Positions 8,797 to 17,109 are shown, numbered from the stretch's first letter. The stretch is DNA of 64,000 nucleotides from Tabrizicola oligotrophica (GCF_011008935.1 NZ_JAAIVJ010000002.1:124001-188000), one strand, 5' to 3'. Notes: a model not told the origin generated them from the letters alone. Made by a program: numbers and translations.

Positions 8797-9297
8797 GTCT
8801 TGCACGCGCAGTTGCCGGGCGCGGGTCAGGATCGCGTCTTCCACCGCGCGCACCGTCGCCGGGTCGACCGCGCCGCCCTTGGATTGCAGCGACAGTTTCA
8901 GGCTGCGGGCATCCAGCGCCGGATCCTGCACCAGAACCGTGGCGCGATAGGCGCGGCCACCGCCGGGGGGCGTGCCGTAACCCGTGACGATCACGCCGGA
9001 AAACGGATCCACCGATTCGATGGGCAGAAAGTTCAGCACCTCAAGGCTTGCCGCCCAGATATAGCGGTTCACTTCCAGCGTGGTGTTGGCATTGGCGCCA
9101 CCGCCAAAAAGATCGCTCAACCGCGTGGGGTTGGTGCGCTTGAACCGGCGCTCTTCGCTGGAGAGGAACGCCTCTTCATTCTGGACGTTCGCCTTTCCAG
9201 CCCCGCGGAACAGGCCGCCACCAAAGCCGCCACAGGCCGAAAGGCTTGCCAAAGCAAGAACAAGAACAGCGTTGCGGGCAAGGCGTTGCACGGTCAT
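8785..9297 (-). CDS. DUF3576 domain lipoprotein
   Basis: This 170-residue protein begins [22 protein letters not shown], a lipoprotein signal with Cys22 after LSA. The body has [36 protein letters not shown] and [15 protein letters not shown], which I recognise as the DUF3576 family of alphaproteobacterial envelope lipoproteins, of unknown function. It lies 83 nt upstream of leuS on the same strand. The ATG at 9297 is the only start that gives the signal peptide. Confidence 0.83.
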   Translation of the reverse strand: MTVQRLARNAVLVLALASLSACGGFGGGLFRGAGKANVQNEEAFLSSEERRFKRTNPTRLSDLFGGGANANTTLEVNRYIWAASLEVLNFLPIESVDPFSGVIVTGYGTPPGGGRAYRATVLVQDPALDARSLKLSLQSKGGAVDPATVRAVEDAILTRARQLRVQDGKL

Positions 9298-9608
9298 TCG
9301 GGCCCCCGGGGACGATCTTGCCTTGTTGTCTAGCCGAGGGGGCGGGGTGGAACAAGGCTTTTCGCGGCGCCCCTGCGCCCCTTGCCGCGCCCCGCGATCC
9401 GCAGGCTGCGAGGCGGGGTTGTCGCCGCTGTTTGCACGCTGGAAAGGGCCCGTCAGGGTGACTGTGACATTGCTGCATCATGATTTCGCTTCTTCCCCGT
9501 GGCGGGTTCGTCCGCATTGCAATCGCAGGCTCGAGCGGCGAGATATGCTCCATACCCAATTCGGATTCCCCTGAGTTGGGCCGCACCTTTGACACAAGAG
9601 GGAAAACG
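9298..9608. other. 311-bp divergent gap upstream of the porin
   Basis: This gap separates the divergent DUF3576 and porin genes and holds both promoters. The part nearest DUF3576 is very GC-rich; the porin side from about 9460 is more AT-rich. I see a TTGCAA followed about 20 nt later by TATGCT near 9517-9547, a possible weak promoter. A hairpin (9555-9580) lies just before the porin ribosome-binding site. I find no gene in it. Confidence 0.5.
9555..9580 (+). promoter_or_regulatory. Hairpin in porin leader
   Basis: CCCAATTC (9555-9562) pairs with GAGTTGGG (9573-9580), eight pairs with one G-U, around a 10-nt loop, 28 nt before the porin ATG. It could stabilise the abundant porin mRNA or be a small-RNA target. 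No T-run follows, so it is not a terminator. Confidence 0.35.
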
Positions 9609-10502
9609 ATGAAAAAGGTTCTTCTCGCGACCACCGCCGTTGTTCTGTCGGCTGGCGTCGCTTCGGCTGAAGTTGCTCTGTCGGGCAACGCCCGCATGGG
9701 CCTGCAGTACGACAGCATCTCGGGCGACACCGTCCTCGAAAAGCGCATGACCGTGAACATCGACGCCACGACCGAATCGTCGTCGGGCATCACCTTCGGC
9801 GCTCGTCTGCGTCTGCGCTCGAACGAAGCCGGTGCTGGCACCGTCAACGGCGCCCGCGTTTACATGTCGACCAACGGCCTGGAAATCGCCGCCGGCAACA
9901 TCTACGGCGCTCTGGACTCGATGCCGGGCATGTATGACTCGGAAGTCGGTCTGACCGCTCTGAACGACGCTGGCGTTGTCACCAACACGGTCGCCAACCC
10001 GGCCACCGCCTGGGGCTTTGACGGCTACTCGTCGAGCGGCAACGGCGCGGAAGGCATCGAAGCCATCTACACCGCTGGCGGCTTCACCGGCCACCTGTCG
10101 TACTCGGAGCCGACCCTGTCGAGCGGTGCTTCGGCCCAGAAGCGTACCGCTGTTTACGGCGCCTACGTGTTCAACGACTGGACCGTCGCTCTCGGCCTCC
10201 AGGACTCGAGCGTTGCTGCTGAAGACAAGGTCGTCCTGACCGTCGGCGGCAAAATCGGCGACTTCGGTGTTGGCTTCGCTGCTGCCGACAACGACGGCGA
10301 ATCGAAAGTCGCTCTGAACGGCTCGGCCACCTTCGGCGCGACCACCGTCAACGGCTTCATCGCTGACGAAGAGTCGGGCGCTGAACTGGCCATCGGCCTG
10401 GGCGTGACCTACGACCTCGGCGGTGCTTCGGTCATGGCCGGCGTTGAGCGTGACGCTGTTGGCGACACCCGCGCTGACCTCGGCGTGTCGTTCTCGTTCT
10501 AA
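9609..10502 (+). CDS. Outer-membrane porin
   Basis: This 297-residue protein starts MKKVLLATTAVVLSAGVASA, a signal peptide, and then alternates short amphipathic beta strands (EVALSGNARMGLQYD, MTVNIDATTESSSGITFG) with acidic loops. It ends ADLGVSFSF, a typical C-terminal Phe signature for outer-membrane assembly. It matches the Rhodobacter-type trimeric general porin group. Codon use differs from neighbours: many GCT and TCG codons and few rare ones, consistent with very high expression. GAGGG precedes the ATG at 9609. A strong terminator follows. Confidence 0.9.
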   Translation: MKKVLLATTAVVLSAGVASAEVALSGNARMGLQYDSISGDTVLEKRMTVNIDATTESSSGITFGARLRLRSNEAGAGTVNGARVYMSTNGLEIAAGNIYGALDSMPGMYDSEVGLTALNDAGVVTNTVANPATAWGFDGYSSSGNGAEGIEAIYTAGGFTGHLSYSEPTLSSGASAQKRTAVYGAYVFNDWTVALGLQDSSVAAEDKVVLTVGGKIGDFGVGFAAADNDGESKVALNGSATFGATTVNGFIADEESGAELAIGLGVTYDLGGASVMAGVERDAVGDTRADLGVSFSF

Positions 10503-10523
10503 TCCGAACGAAACCACCTAAGG

Positions 10524-10555
10524 AAAAGGCGGCCTTCGGGCCGCCTTTTTCTTTT
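10524..10555 (+). terminator. Rho-independent terminator after porin
   Basis: AAAAGGCGGCC, loop TTCG, GGCCGCCTTTT gives an 11-bp perfect stem with a UUCG tetraloop, then a T-rich tail (TTTTTCTTTT). It lies 22 nt after the porin stop codon. Confidence 0.93.
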
Positions 10556-10613
10556 GCGCGCGGCTTTTCTTTCGGCCCGCGATATGGCCATCTGCCGCGC
10601 AGGAGGATTGCCC

Positions 10614-11267
10614 ATGTCGCTTGCCGAGATCACCCGCCGCATCCGCGAGGCCGAGGCCGCGCATGGTCGCGCGCCCGGGTCCGTCAACCTGATCGCTGTC
10701 TCCAAGGTGCAGCCGCTGGAGCGGGTGGTGGCGGTGCTGGCCGAGGGGCATCGGCTGTTCGGCGAGAATTATGTGCAGGAAACGCAGGCGAAATGGCCCG
10801 ATCTGCGGGCGCGGTTCTCTGGCGTCTCGGTGCATATGATCGGCCCGTTGCAGACCAACAAGGCCAAGCTGGCGGTCGAGTTGTTCGACGCCATCCACTC
10901 GGTTGACCGCCCGTCGCTGGCGGAAAAACTGGCCCGTCTGGCGCAGGACCGGGGCAGGTGCCCGGAGCTGTTCGTTCAGGTGAACACCGGGGAGGAACCG
11001 CAAAAGGCCGGGGTTCTGCCCGCCGATCTGGATGCTTTCCTGGCTGCGGCCCGTGCGATGGACCTGCCGGTGCGCGGCCTGATGTGCATTCCGCCCGAGG
11101 CCGAAGATGCCACCCCGCATTTCGCCGCTCTGGGTGCGATGGCCACCCGCAATGGCCTTGCGGGCCTGTCGATGGGCATGAGCAGCGATTTCGAGGCCGC
11201 CATCGCCCATGGTGCAACCCATGTGCGGGTGGGCTCCGCGATTTTCGGTGCGCGGAGCTACGCTTAG
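10614..11267 (+). CDS. yggS: YggS/PROSC family pyridoxal-phosphate homeostasis protein
   Basis: This 217-residue single-domain PLP protein has a TIM-barrel fold like alanine racemase. The PLP lysine is K31 in VNLIAVSKVQP, followed by FGENYVQE, VHMIGPLQTNK, VNTGEEPQKAG and GLSMGMSSDFEAAI, all diagnostic. It buffers PLP and affects amino-acid pools rather than catalysing a known reaction. AGGAGG at about 10601-10606 sets the ATG at 10614. The stop codon overlaps that of the convergent aldehyde dehydrogenase by 3 nt. Confidence 0.93.
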   Translation: MSLAEITRRIREAEAAHGRAPGSVNLIAVSKVQPLERVVAVLAEGHRLFGENYVQETQAKWPDLRARFSGVSVHMIGPLQTNKAKLAVELFDAIHSVDRPSLAEKLARLAQDRGRCPELFVQVNTGEEPQKAGVLPADLDAFLAAARAMDLPVRGLMCIPPEAEDATPHFAALGAMATRNGLAGLSMGMSSDFEAAIAHGATHVRVGSAIFGARSYA

Positions 11268-12727
11268 CGCATCACGAAGGGGTCGGGGATCGGATCATCC
11301 GAGGTGCGCAGCCAGACGGTTTTCACCGTGGTATAGTCCAGCGCCGCGGCCATGCCGCCCTCGCGCCCATGCCCCGACAGCCCATGCCCGCCGAAGGGCG
11401 CAATCGGCGAGACCGCGCGGTAGGTATTCACCCAGACGATCCCGGCGCGAATGCCCCGGATCATCCGGTGCGCCCGCGTCAGACTGCGGGTGAACACGCC
11501 CGAAGCCAGCCCATAAGCGGTGTCATTGGCCATTTCCAGCGCCTGTTCCTCGGTGTCAAAGGCCACAACCGACAAGACCGGTCCGAAGCATTCCTGCTGC
11601 ACCGCCGGTGCGTGGGGAGCATCGGTGCAATCGAGAATGGTCGGCGGATAGTAGAACCCCGGCCCTTCCGGCGTTTTGCCACCCGTCACCAGACGCGCCC
11701 CGGCGGCGATGGAGGCGTCAACCAGGGCCTGAATCCGGTCGCGTTGGCGCCGGGTGCAAAGCGGGCCAACCTCGGTGGTCATCTGGTCAGGCGCCCCGAT
11801 GGTCACCGCTTCGGCCTTGGCCTTCAGCCGCGCCAGCATGGCATCCTTGACTGTCCGCTGTACCAGATGGCGCGAACCGGCGACGCAGCTTTGCCCGGTG
11901 GCGGCGAAGATCCCCGCCACCTGCGCATTCGCCGCCGAGTCAAGATCGGCGTCGTCAAACACGATGAAGGGCGACTTGCCGCCAAGTTCCAGCGAGGTTT
12001 TCGACAGGTTCTCGGCTGAGGCGCGCACGATATGCCGCGCCGTCTCCGGCCCGCCGGTAAAGGCGATGTGGGCCACTTTCGGATGGGTGGTCAGCGCCTT
12101 GCCCGCCTCCGGCCCGCCGGTCAGCACATTGACGACGCCGGGGGGAAAGCCCGCCTCATGCACCAGCTTGGCAAATTCCAGAAGCGGTGCCGGGCCGTCT
12201 TCGCTGGCCTTCAGAACCACGGTGCAACCCGCCGCCAGCGCCGGGCCGACCTTCACCGCCGACAGGAAAAGCTGGCTGTTCCACGGCACGATCGCCGCCA
12301 CAACGCCCACCGGCTCGCGCCGCAGCCAGACTTCCATGTCCGGCTTGTCGATCGGCAAGTGCGCGCCTTCGATCTTGTCGGCAAGGCCGGCGTAATAGCG
12401 GTAATACTCGGCCACATAGGCAATCTGGGCCGAGGTTTCGCGGATGATCTTGCCGGTATCGCGGGTTTCCAGCGCGGCCAGCCGGGGGGCGGCGGCCTGC
12501 ACCAGATCGGCCAGCCGCATCAGCAGCTTGCCGCGCGCCGAGGCCGTGAGCCCCGACCACGCGCGGCCGAGAAAGGCGCGATGGGCCGCTTCCACGGCAC
12601 GGTTCACATCGGCGGCCGAGGCATCGGGCATTTCGGCCCAGGGCTGGCCCGTGGCCGGGTCAAGACTGGCGAAATGCGCCGAAGCGGTATGAAACTCGCC
12701 GTCGATGTAGTGCTGAAAGCGGTCCAT
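11264..12727 (-). CDS. NAD(P)-dependent aldehyde dehydrogenase
   Basis: This 487-residue enzyme oxidises an aldehyde to a carboxylate. Key residues are visible: Asn150 in VPWNSQ, Glu247 in LELGGKSP, and nucleophile Cys281 in GQSCVAGSR, with FTGGPETA in the Rossmann part. It is the last gene of the minus-strand flavin monooxygenase operon, 7 nt after the luciferase-like gene, so it probably removes an aldehyde made earlier in that pathway. The substrate is unknown. Its stop overlaps the yggS stop. Confidence 0.93.
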   Translation of the reverse strand: MDRFQHYIDGEFHTASAHFASLDPATGQPWAEMPDASAADVNRAVEAAHRAFLGRAWSGLTASARGKLLMRLADLVQAAAPRLAALETRDTGKIIRETSAQIAYVAEYYRYYAGLADKIEGAHLPIDKPDMEVWLRREPVGVVAAIVPWNSQLFLSAVKVGPALAAGCTVVLKASEDGPAPLLEFAKLVHEAGFPPGVVNVLTGGPEAGKALTTHPKVAHIAFTGGPETARHIVRASAENLSKTSLELGGKSPFIVFDDADLDSAANAQVAGIFAATGQSCVAGSRHLVQRTVKDAMLARLKAKAEAVTIGAPDQMTTEVGPLCTRRQRDRIQALVDASIAAGARLVTGGKTPEGPGFYYPPTILDCTDAPHAPAVQQECFGPVLSVVAFDTEEQALEMANDTAYGLASGVFTRSLTRAHRMIRGIRAGIVWVNTYRAVSPIAPFGGHGLSGHGREGGMAAALDYTTVKTVWLRTSDDPIPDPFVMR

Positions 12728-12734
12728 GTTGTCC

Positions 12735-13772
12735 TCAGGCGAAAGCGGGCATGACGTCTTCGATGAAGCGCTTCAGGCTGTCGCGCTTGCGCTCGAACGA
12801 CATGCCGGAATCGATCCAGAGCGAGAATTCGTCATAACCTAGATCCTCGATCTTCTTCAGCTTTTCGATGACCTCCGCCGCATCGCCGATCAGCAGGTTA
12901 TCCCGCATCACCTTGGGCGAATAGAACGGATGCGCCGCCATCTCCTCGGCCGTCAGGGGCTCGATCAGGCCCTGATTGATCGGCCGTTTGTTCAGGAACC
13001 ATGCTCCGAAATAGCAGTAGAAGGCGTTCAGCTCCTCCGCCGCCTTGTCGGCATCGGCGGCGTCCTTGGCAACATAGCCGTGCTGCAAGATCATGATCTT
13101 CGGCCGTTCCACCTCGGGGTGGGCGGCGCAGGCGGTGTTGAAGCGGTCCATCAGGCTGACCACTTCCTCATGCGGCTGGTGCAGCGGCGTCACCTGCACG
13201 TTGCAGCCCTGCGAGACGGCGAAATCATGGCTGTTGGGGTCACGCGCCGCAACCCAGATCGGCGGGAAGGGCTGCTGCAGGGGCTTCGGCGCCGAGGTGG
13301 TTTTCGGGAACTGCCAGTATTCGCCGTCATGGGTATAATCGCCGGCCCAAAGCCCCTTGATCGCCGGGATCAGCTCGCGCATCCGGCCACCGGCGCCCCA
13401 GGCGTCAAGGCCCGGAAGAACGCGCTCGTATTCAAAGGAATAGGCGCCGCGCGCGATGCCCAGATCCAGCCGGCCATCCATGATGATGTCGGCCATCGCT
13501 GCCTCGCCGGCCAGTTTGATCGGGTGCCAGAAGGGGGCAATCACCGTGCCGGTGCCAAGGCGCACGTTCTTTGTCCGCCGGGCCAGATCGACAAGGTTCA
13601 AAAGCGGGTTCGGCGCGATGGTAAAGCTCATGCCGTGATGTTCGCCGGTCCAGATGGCGCACATGCCGCCCTCGTCGGCCATCTGGCACAGATCGAGCAT
13701 TTCCTGATACAGCCGCGGCTCCTCGTCGGCCGCGTTCACCCGCTCCATGTGGATGAAAAGCGAGAATTTCAT
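12735..13772 (-). CDS. LLM-class (luciferase-like) flavin-dependent monooxygenase
   Basis: This 345-residue TIM-barrel protein uses reduced flavin and O2 to oxygenate a substrate. It shows LFIHMERVN at the start, AIWTGEHHGMSFTIAPNPL, VRLGTGTVIAPFWHP and GRLDLGIARGAYSFEYE, the bacterial luciferase family pattern. It overlaps the flavin reductase by 4 nt (ATGA), so reductase and oxygenase form a two-component system. RutA and pyridine-ring monooxygenases belong to the same superfamily. The actual substrate cannot be read from sequence. Confidence 0.9.
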   Translation of the reverse strand: MKFSLFIHMERVNAADEEPRLYQEMLDLCQMADEGGMCAIWTGEHHGMSFTIAPNPLLNLVDLARRTKNVRLGTGTVIAPFWHPIKLAGEAAMADIIMDGRLDLGIARGAYSFEYERVLPGLDAWGAGGRMRELIPAIKGLWAGDYTHDGEYWQFPKTTSAPKPLQQPFPPIWVAARDPNSHDFAVSQGCNVQVTPLHQPHEEVVSLMDRFNTACAAHPEVERPKIMILQHGYVAKDAADADKAAEELNAFYCYFGAWFLNKRPINQGLIEPLTAEEMAAHPFYSPKVMRDNLLIGDAAEVIEKLKKIEDLGYDEFSLWIDSGMSFERKRDSLKRFIEDVMPAFA

Positions 13773-14692
13773 GGGGTATCCCTTTCGTCGGTTCGGTGCA
13801 CGCGTCCCTGTTCGTGAGTGCCGAAGTAGATGCCAAAGCGCCCTGTCGGGGCCTCGTCCGCCAGCCGCTCCAGCATGATCCGCGCAGCGGGGTCGGAGAC
13901 ATCGGCCACGCCCTCGCGGCTGAGGTCCACGAGCGCGCCTTGCCGGGGTTTGCCGGGGCTGGTCGGGCAGAGGAACGCGATATGCTGCGCGCCCTGGCCT
14001 ACGTCGTCATATACGGAATAGACTGCGCCGGGCTGGGCCTGCAGCCCCGAGGCGGCGATCAGCCGGGCAAGTGCTGCCTGCACGCCATCGCGGCCCGCCT
14101 TGGCCATCGGCAGGGTGACCCCGCCGCGCCCGTCGTCGATCAGCAGCACCTTGCCCTCGGCTTCCAGAATGGCGGTGATGACCACATCCGGGCCGGCGGG
14201 CAGTTGCGCGGCGGTCTGTGCCGGGGTGACATAAGCGCCCCGGTAATAGCCCAGCCCCGCCACTGGCGTCGCCTCGAACCCGCCAATGCGGCCGATCAGG
14301 ATGGTATGGTCGCCCGCCAGCACCGTCTGTTCCAGCGTGCAATCGAACCAGGCCGAAACCCCGGCGATCACCGGATGCCCGACCGGGCCTTTCTTCCAGT
14401 AGACATTGGCGAAACGGTCCTCGGAGGGACGTGCAAAGGTGCCGGAGATGTCCTTTTGCCCTTCGGCAAGGATGTTCACTGCAAACCCTGCACCCTTGGC
14501 AAAGGTGTCGAGATTGCGCGAGGAATTGGCGAGGCTGACCAGCAAGAGCGGCGGGTCGAGCGAGACCGAGGAGAACGAATTGGCGGTAAAGCCCTGCGGC
14601 TTGCCGTCCCGGTCGAGGGTGGTCACCACAGTCACCCCGGTCATGAAGCAGCCAAAGGCGTCGCGCAGCGCGCGCGGGTCAACCTGGGTCAT
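13769..14692 (-). CDS. Flavin reductase fused to degenerate Nudix-like domain
   Basis: This 307-residue protein has two parts. Residues 1-165 are a flavin reductase-like FMN-binding split barrel (ALRDAFGCFMTGVTVVTT, FTANSFSSVSLDPPLLLVS, GAGFAVNILAEGQ). Residues about 175-307 look like a Nudix fold (VVITAILEAEGKVLLIDD, then VTLPMAKAGRDGVQAALARLI), but the REUXEE catalytic segment reads ARLIAASG, so hydrolase activity is unlikely. It supplies reduced flavin to the adjacent monooxygenase. Flavin reductases are usually about 160-190 residues, so the added domain is odd and may sense a nucleotide or hold the partner. It overlaps both neighbours by 4 nt. Confidence 0.85.
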   Translation of the reverse strand: MTQVDPRALRDAFGCFMTGVTVVTTLDRDGKPQGFTANSFSSVSLDPPLLLVSLANSSRNLDTFAKGAGFAVNILAEGQKDISGTFARPSEDRFANVYWKKGPVGHPVIAGVSAWFDCTLEQTVLAGDHTILIGRIGGFEATPVAGLGYYRGAYVTPAQTAAQLPAGPDVVITAILEAEGKVLLIDDGRGGVTLPMAKAGRDGVQAALARLIAASGLQAQPGAVYSVYDDVGQGAQHIAFLCPTSPGKPRQGALVDLSREGVADVSDPAARIMLERLADEAPTGRFGIYFGTHEQGRVHRTDERDTP

Positions 14693-15471
14693 CGCGTCAC
14701 CTCCTCTGCCAGCCAGTCGCGCAGCGCGGCCGATACCTCGCGCGGGGCGGTCAGGTTCACCATATGCCGGTGGCCCTCGATGACAACCGCCTGTCCGTGT
14801 TGCACCATGCCCGCCATGGCATAGGTCATGGCCGGTGTGGAATTGGCATCGCCGTCGGCAGTCAGCACCAGCGTCGGGCAGGCGATATCGCCAATACGGT
14901 CGGCGTAGACGGTGTCGCCTTCGGCAAAGGCGCGGTAAGCCATGGCATAGCCCTTCTGGCTGACCGCTTGCAGCCAGCCCGCGACCTGTGCGCGGGTCAC
15001 CGCCTCGGCCTCGGTGAACCAGCGGGCCAGCGGGGCCTCGATGTTGCCCCGACCCGAGGCGATTTCATCGGCACGTCCCAGCACGGCGGCACGGGCCTCT
15101 GGCGTGCGGCGATGAACGCCGTTCAGCAGCGCCACGCGTTTCACCAGATCGGGCCGTTCGATCGCCAGACCGCCGGCGATCAGCGACCCCATGGAGTGGC
15201 CGGCCACGTTCATCGGGCCTTGCCCCAGCGCCTCGATCACGCGGGCGGCCCAGGCCACATATTCGGGCAGGCGCGCGCCTTCGGGCAGCGGCTGGCTTTC
15301 ACCATGGCCAGGCATGTCGACGGCGAAGACATGCGCCTCAAGCCGCATCTGCGGCCCCCAGGCCTCGGCCCGCAGGCCGACGCCGTGGATCAGGAGGAGC
15401 GGCTCGCCCGCCCCCGCCTCCAGCACCCGAACGGTGCTGCCGTCAGACAGCCGCAGGGTTCTTGACGTCAT
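14689..15471 (-). CDS. Alpha/beta hydrolase
   Basis: This 260-residue hydrolase has LLLIHGVGLRAEAWGP for the oxyanion hole, nucleophile Ser93 in VAGHSMGS, Asp in VLTADGDANS and His in EGHRHMVNL: a complete triad. It overlaps the flavin reductase by 4 nt and the upstream PF06684 gene by 29 nt, so it is in the same operon. The ATG at 15471 is used; a TTG two codons earlier is possible. It may cleave an ester, lactone or carbamoyl-type product of the oxygenase, as RutD does in the Rut pathway; this is inference. Confidence 0.88.
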   Translation of the reverse strand: MTSRTLRLSDGSTVRVLEAGAGEPLLLIHGVGLRAEAWGPQMRLEAHVFAVDMPGHGESQPLPEGARLPEYVAWAARVIEALGQGPMNVAGHSMGSLIAGGLAIERPDLVKRVALLNGVHRRTPEARAAVLGRADEIASGRGNIEAPLARWFTEAEAVTRAQVAGWLQAVSQKGYAMAYRAFAEGDTVYADRIGDIACPTLVLTADGDANSTPAMTYAMAGMVQHGQAVVIEGHRHMVNLTAPREVSAALRDWLAEEVTR

Positions 15472-16045
15472 GGCCAAGGTCTTTCAGATCCTGATAGCGG
15501 TCGCCGATGCGGTGATGCGGCCGCCCGCCGATCGAGGCGCCCAAGGCCACCACAATCTCATCGGCGGCGGGGGCGTCGGGAATGGCGAACTGGATGGTCA
15601 GGTAATGGCTGCGACGACCCTCGTCGTTCTTGTCCATCAGCGGGATCATGATCGGGCAATTGGCCGGGCCGCGGGTGTTGGTGAAGGCCAGATAGGTCTT
15701 GGCACCAACTGCGGTGCGGTAGTGGTTGCCAAAGCGCAGGGTGTGGATCAGCGCGGAAGCATGTTCCACCTCGCCGTCCAGCCCCACGACGGCCGCCTTG
15801 CCATAGCCCTCCACCTTGTCGCCCCCGCCGGCGGCCTCGATGATCATGCCGGTCAGAAGCTCGCCCAGGATCGGAGCAACGGCGTGGATCTCGGGTTTCA
15901 GATCCTCGACAAATCCCATCCCTGCCCAGGGGTTCTTGATGACCGCCGCCGCCGTGATGAACTTCAGCGGGGTTGCCGCCGTGCGGCCGCCTTCGATCAA
16001 GGTGGTCTCGATGTTCAGAAGCGTCTTGCGAATCTGTGCGGGCAT
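15443..16045 (-). CDS. Amino_synth (PF06684) family protein
   Basis: This 200-residue protein reads QIRKTLLNIETTLIEGGR at the start, AAAVIKNPWAGMGFVEDLKP, VEGYGKAAVVGLDGEVEH and ALGASIGGRPHHRIGDRYQD, a pattern I recognise as the family named amino acid synthesis, whose biochemical role is unproven. It is the first gene of the minus-strand operon. GGAAC precedes the ATG at 16045. The promoter must lie in the 99-bp gap shared with the divergent GntR gene. As first gene it may act on the primary substrate or be an isomerase; not known. Confidence 0.8.
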   Translation of the reverse strand: MPAQIRKTLLNIETTLIEGGRTAATPLKFITAAAVIKNPWAGMGFVEDLKPEIHAVAPILGELLTGMIIEAAGGGDKVEGYGKAAVVGLDGEVEHASALIHTLRFGNHYRTAVGAKTYLAFTNTRGPANCPIMIPLMDKNDEGRRSHYLTIQFAIPDAPAADEIVVALGASIGGRPHHRIGDRYQDLKDLGHDVKNPAAV

Positions 16046-16076
16046 GTCGGGTTCCTTCGATGGCGTGTTCGTAATA

Positions 16077-16086
16077 TGGTATACCA
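16077..16086. promoter_or_regulatory. Candidate GntR operator palindrome
   Basis: TGGTATACCA is a perfect 10-bp palindrome in the divergent gap, 59 nt before the GntR start and 32 nt before the operon start. It fits the GT-N-AC type core used by the FadR/FCD branch of GntR regulators (here GTATAC). It probably controls both directions. Confidence 0.6.
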
Positions 16087-16144
16087 ACATACAGTCTGTC
16101 AATAACCTCTTGCGCGGCGGCCTGTCCCGGCCTAGATTTCGGGC

Positions 16145-16822
16145 ATGAACAACGCCACCGACGACCTTCGCATCCACGAAGCCCCCGCCACGCTGCGGGC
16201 GCTGGCGGTGGACCGGCTGCGCGGCGCGATCATCGCCGGGCGGTTTCAGGGCGGTGACCGGCTGGTTGAACGCACGCTGTGCGATCAGCTTGGCGTGTCG
16301 CGCTCGGTGGTGCGCGAGGTGATCCGCACGCTGGAGGCGGAAGGGTTGGTCGAGACGCAGGCGCGTTCTGGCCCGGTGGTGGCGCGGCTTGACTGGTCGC
16401 AGGCCCGGCAGATCTATGACATCCGCCGGCTTCTGGAGGCCGAGGCCGCTGCCGATTGCGCGTTTTTGGCCGATGCGGCGGTGAAGGCCCGCCTGCGCGC
16501 GGCGCTTGCCGCCCTGGACACAGCCTTCGCCGAGGCGACGCCACAGGCGCTTTATGCCGCCACGACCGGGTTTTACGAGGTGATCTTCACCGCCGCCGGG
16601 CATGATGTCGCCTGGGAGATCGTGCAGCGTTTGAATGGCCGGATCTCGCGGCTTCGCGCCATGACACTGGCCACGAAAGACCGGCGGACCTCTGGCCCCG
16701 CGCATATGGCGCGGATTGCCGAGGCGATTTGCGCCAATGATCCAGTGGCGGCGGCAAAAGCGGTGCGCGAACATCTGAAGGACGCTGCCGAGATTGCCCG
16801 CAAGCTGCTGGAAACCCCATGA
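16145..16822 (+). CDS. GntR family regulator, FCD (FadR-type) branch
   Basis: This 225-residue regulator has an N-terminal winged helix at about residues 18-80 (RLRGAIIAGRFQGGDRLVE, then CDQLGVSRSVVREVIRTLEA) and an all-helical FCD effector domain (YDIRRLLEAEAAADCAF). FCD domains bind organic acids, often with a metal held by His/Asp. It faces the flavin-monooxygenase operon across a 99-bp gap holding a perfect palindrome, so it is the likely pathway repressor. The DUF1330 gene overlaps its stop by 4 nt. Confidence 0.93.
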   Translation: MNNATDDLRIHEAPATLRALAVDRLRGAIIAGRFQGGDRLVERTLCDQLGVSRSVVREVIRTLEAEGLVETQARSGPVVARLDWSQARQIYDIRRLLEAEAAADCAFLADAAVKARLRAALAALDTAFAEATPQALYAATTGFYEVIFTAAGHDVAWEIVQRLNGRISRLRAMTLATKDRRTSGPAHMARIAEAICANDPVAAAKAVREHLKDAAEIARKLLETP

Positions 16823-17106
16823 AAGCCTATTGGATTGCCCATGTCACCGTGTCTGACCCCGAGGCTTATGCCGGCTATCAGGCCTTGGCGCCAGCGGCCT
16901 TTGCCGCCCATGGCGCGCGGTTTCTTGCGCGCGGCGGGGCGCATGAGGTGATGGAGGGTCCGGTTCTGGACCGCCATGTGGTGATCGAATTTCCAAGCCT
17001 TCAGGCGGCAAAGGCCTGCTACGCATCGCCGGAATATCAGGCCGCGCGCACCCGTCGAGACGGCGCGGCGACCGCCCATGTCGTGATTGTCGAAGGTCTG
17101 GCCTGA
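16819..17106 (+). CDS. DUF1330 domain protein
   Basis: This 95-residue protein is a single ferredoxin-like alpha/beta dimer fold (AYWIAHVTVSDPEAYAGYQ, FLARGGAHEVMEG, VVIEFPSLQAAKACYAS), the DUF1330 family, related to dimeric alpha/beta barrel monooxygenase-like proteins. It is translationally coupled to the GntR gene by ATGA and so belongs to the same regulon. It could bind or convert a small intermediate of the divergent pathway. Function unknown. Confidence 0.88.
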   Translation: MKAYWIAHVTVSDPEAYAGYQALAPAAFAAHGARFLARGGAHEVMEGPVLDRHVVIEFPSLQAAKACYASPEYQAARTRRDGAATAHVVIVEGLA

Positions 17107-17109
17107 CTG

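Noticed and set aside
13769-14692. Active Nudix hydrolase fused to flavin reductase
   Set aside because: The catalytic glutamates of the Nudix box are missing, so only a Nudix-like fold is claimed.
11264-16045. Rut uracil-degradation operon
   Set aside because: The oxygenase, reductase and hydrolase types fit, but RutB, RutC and a RutG permease are absent and PF06684 and ALDH are present; the name is not supported.
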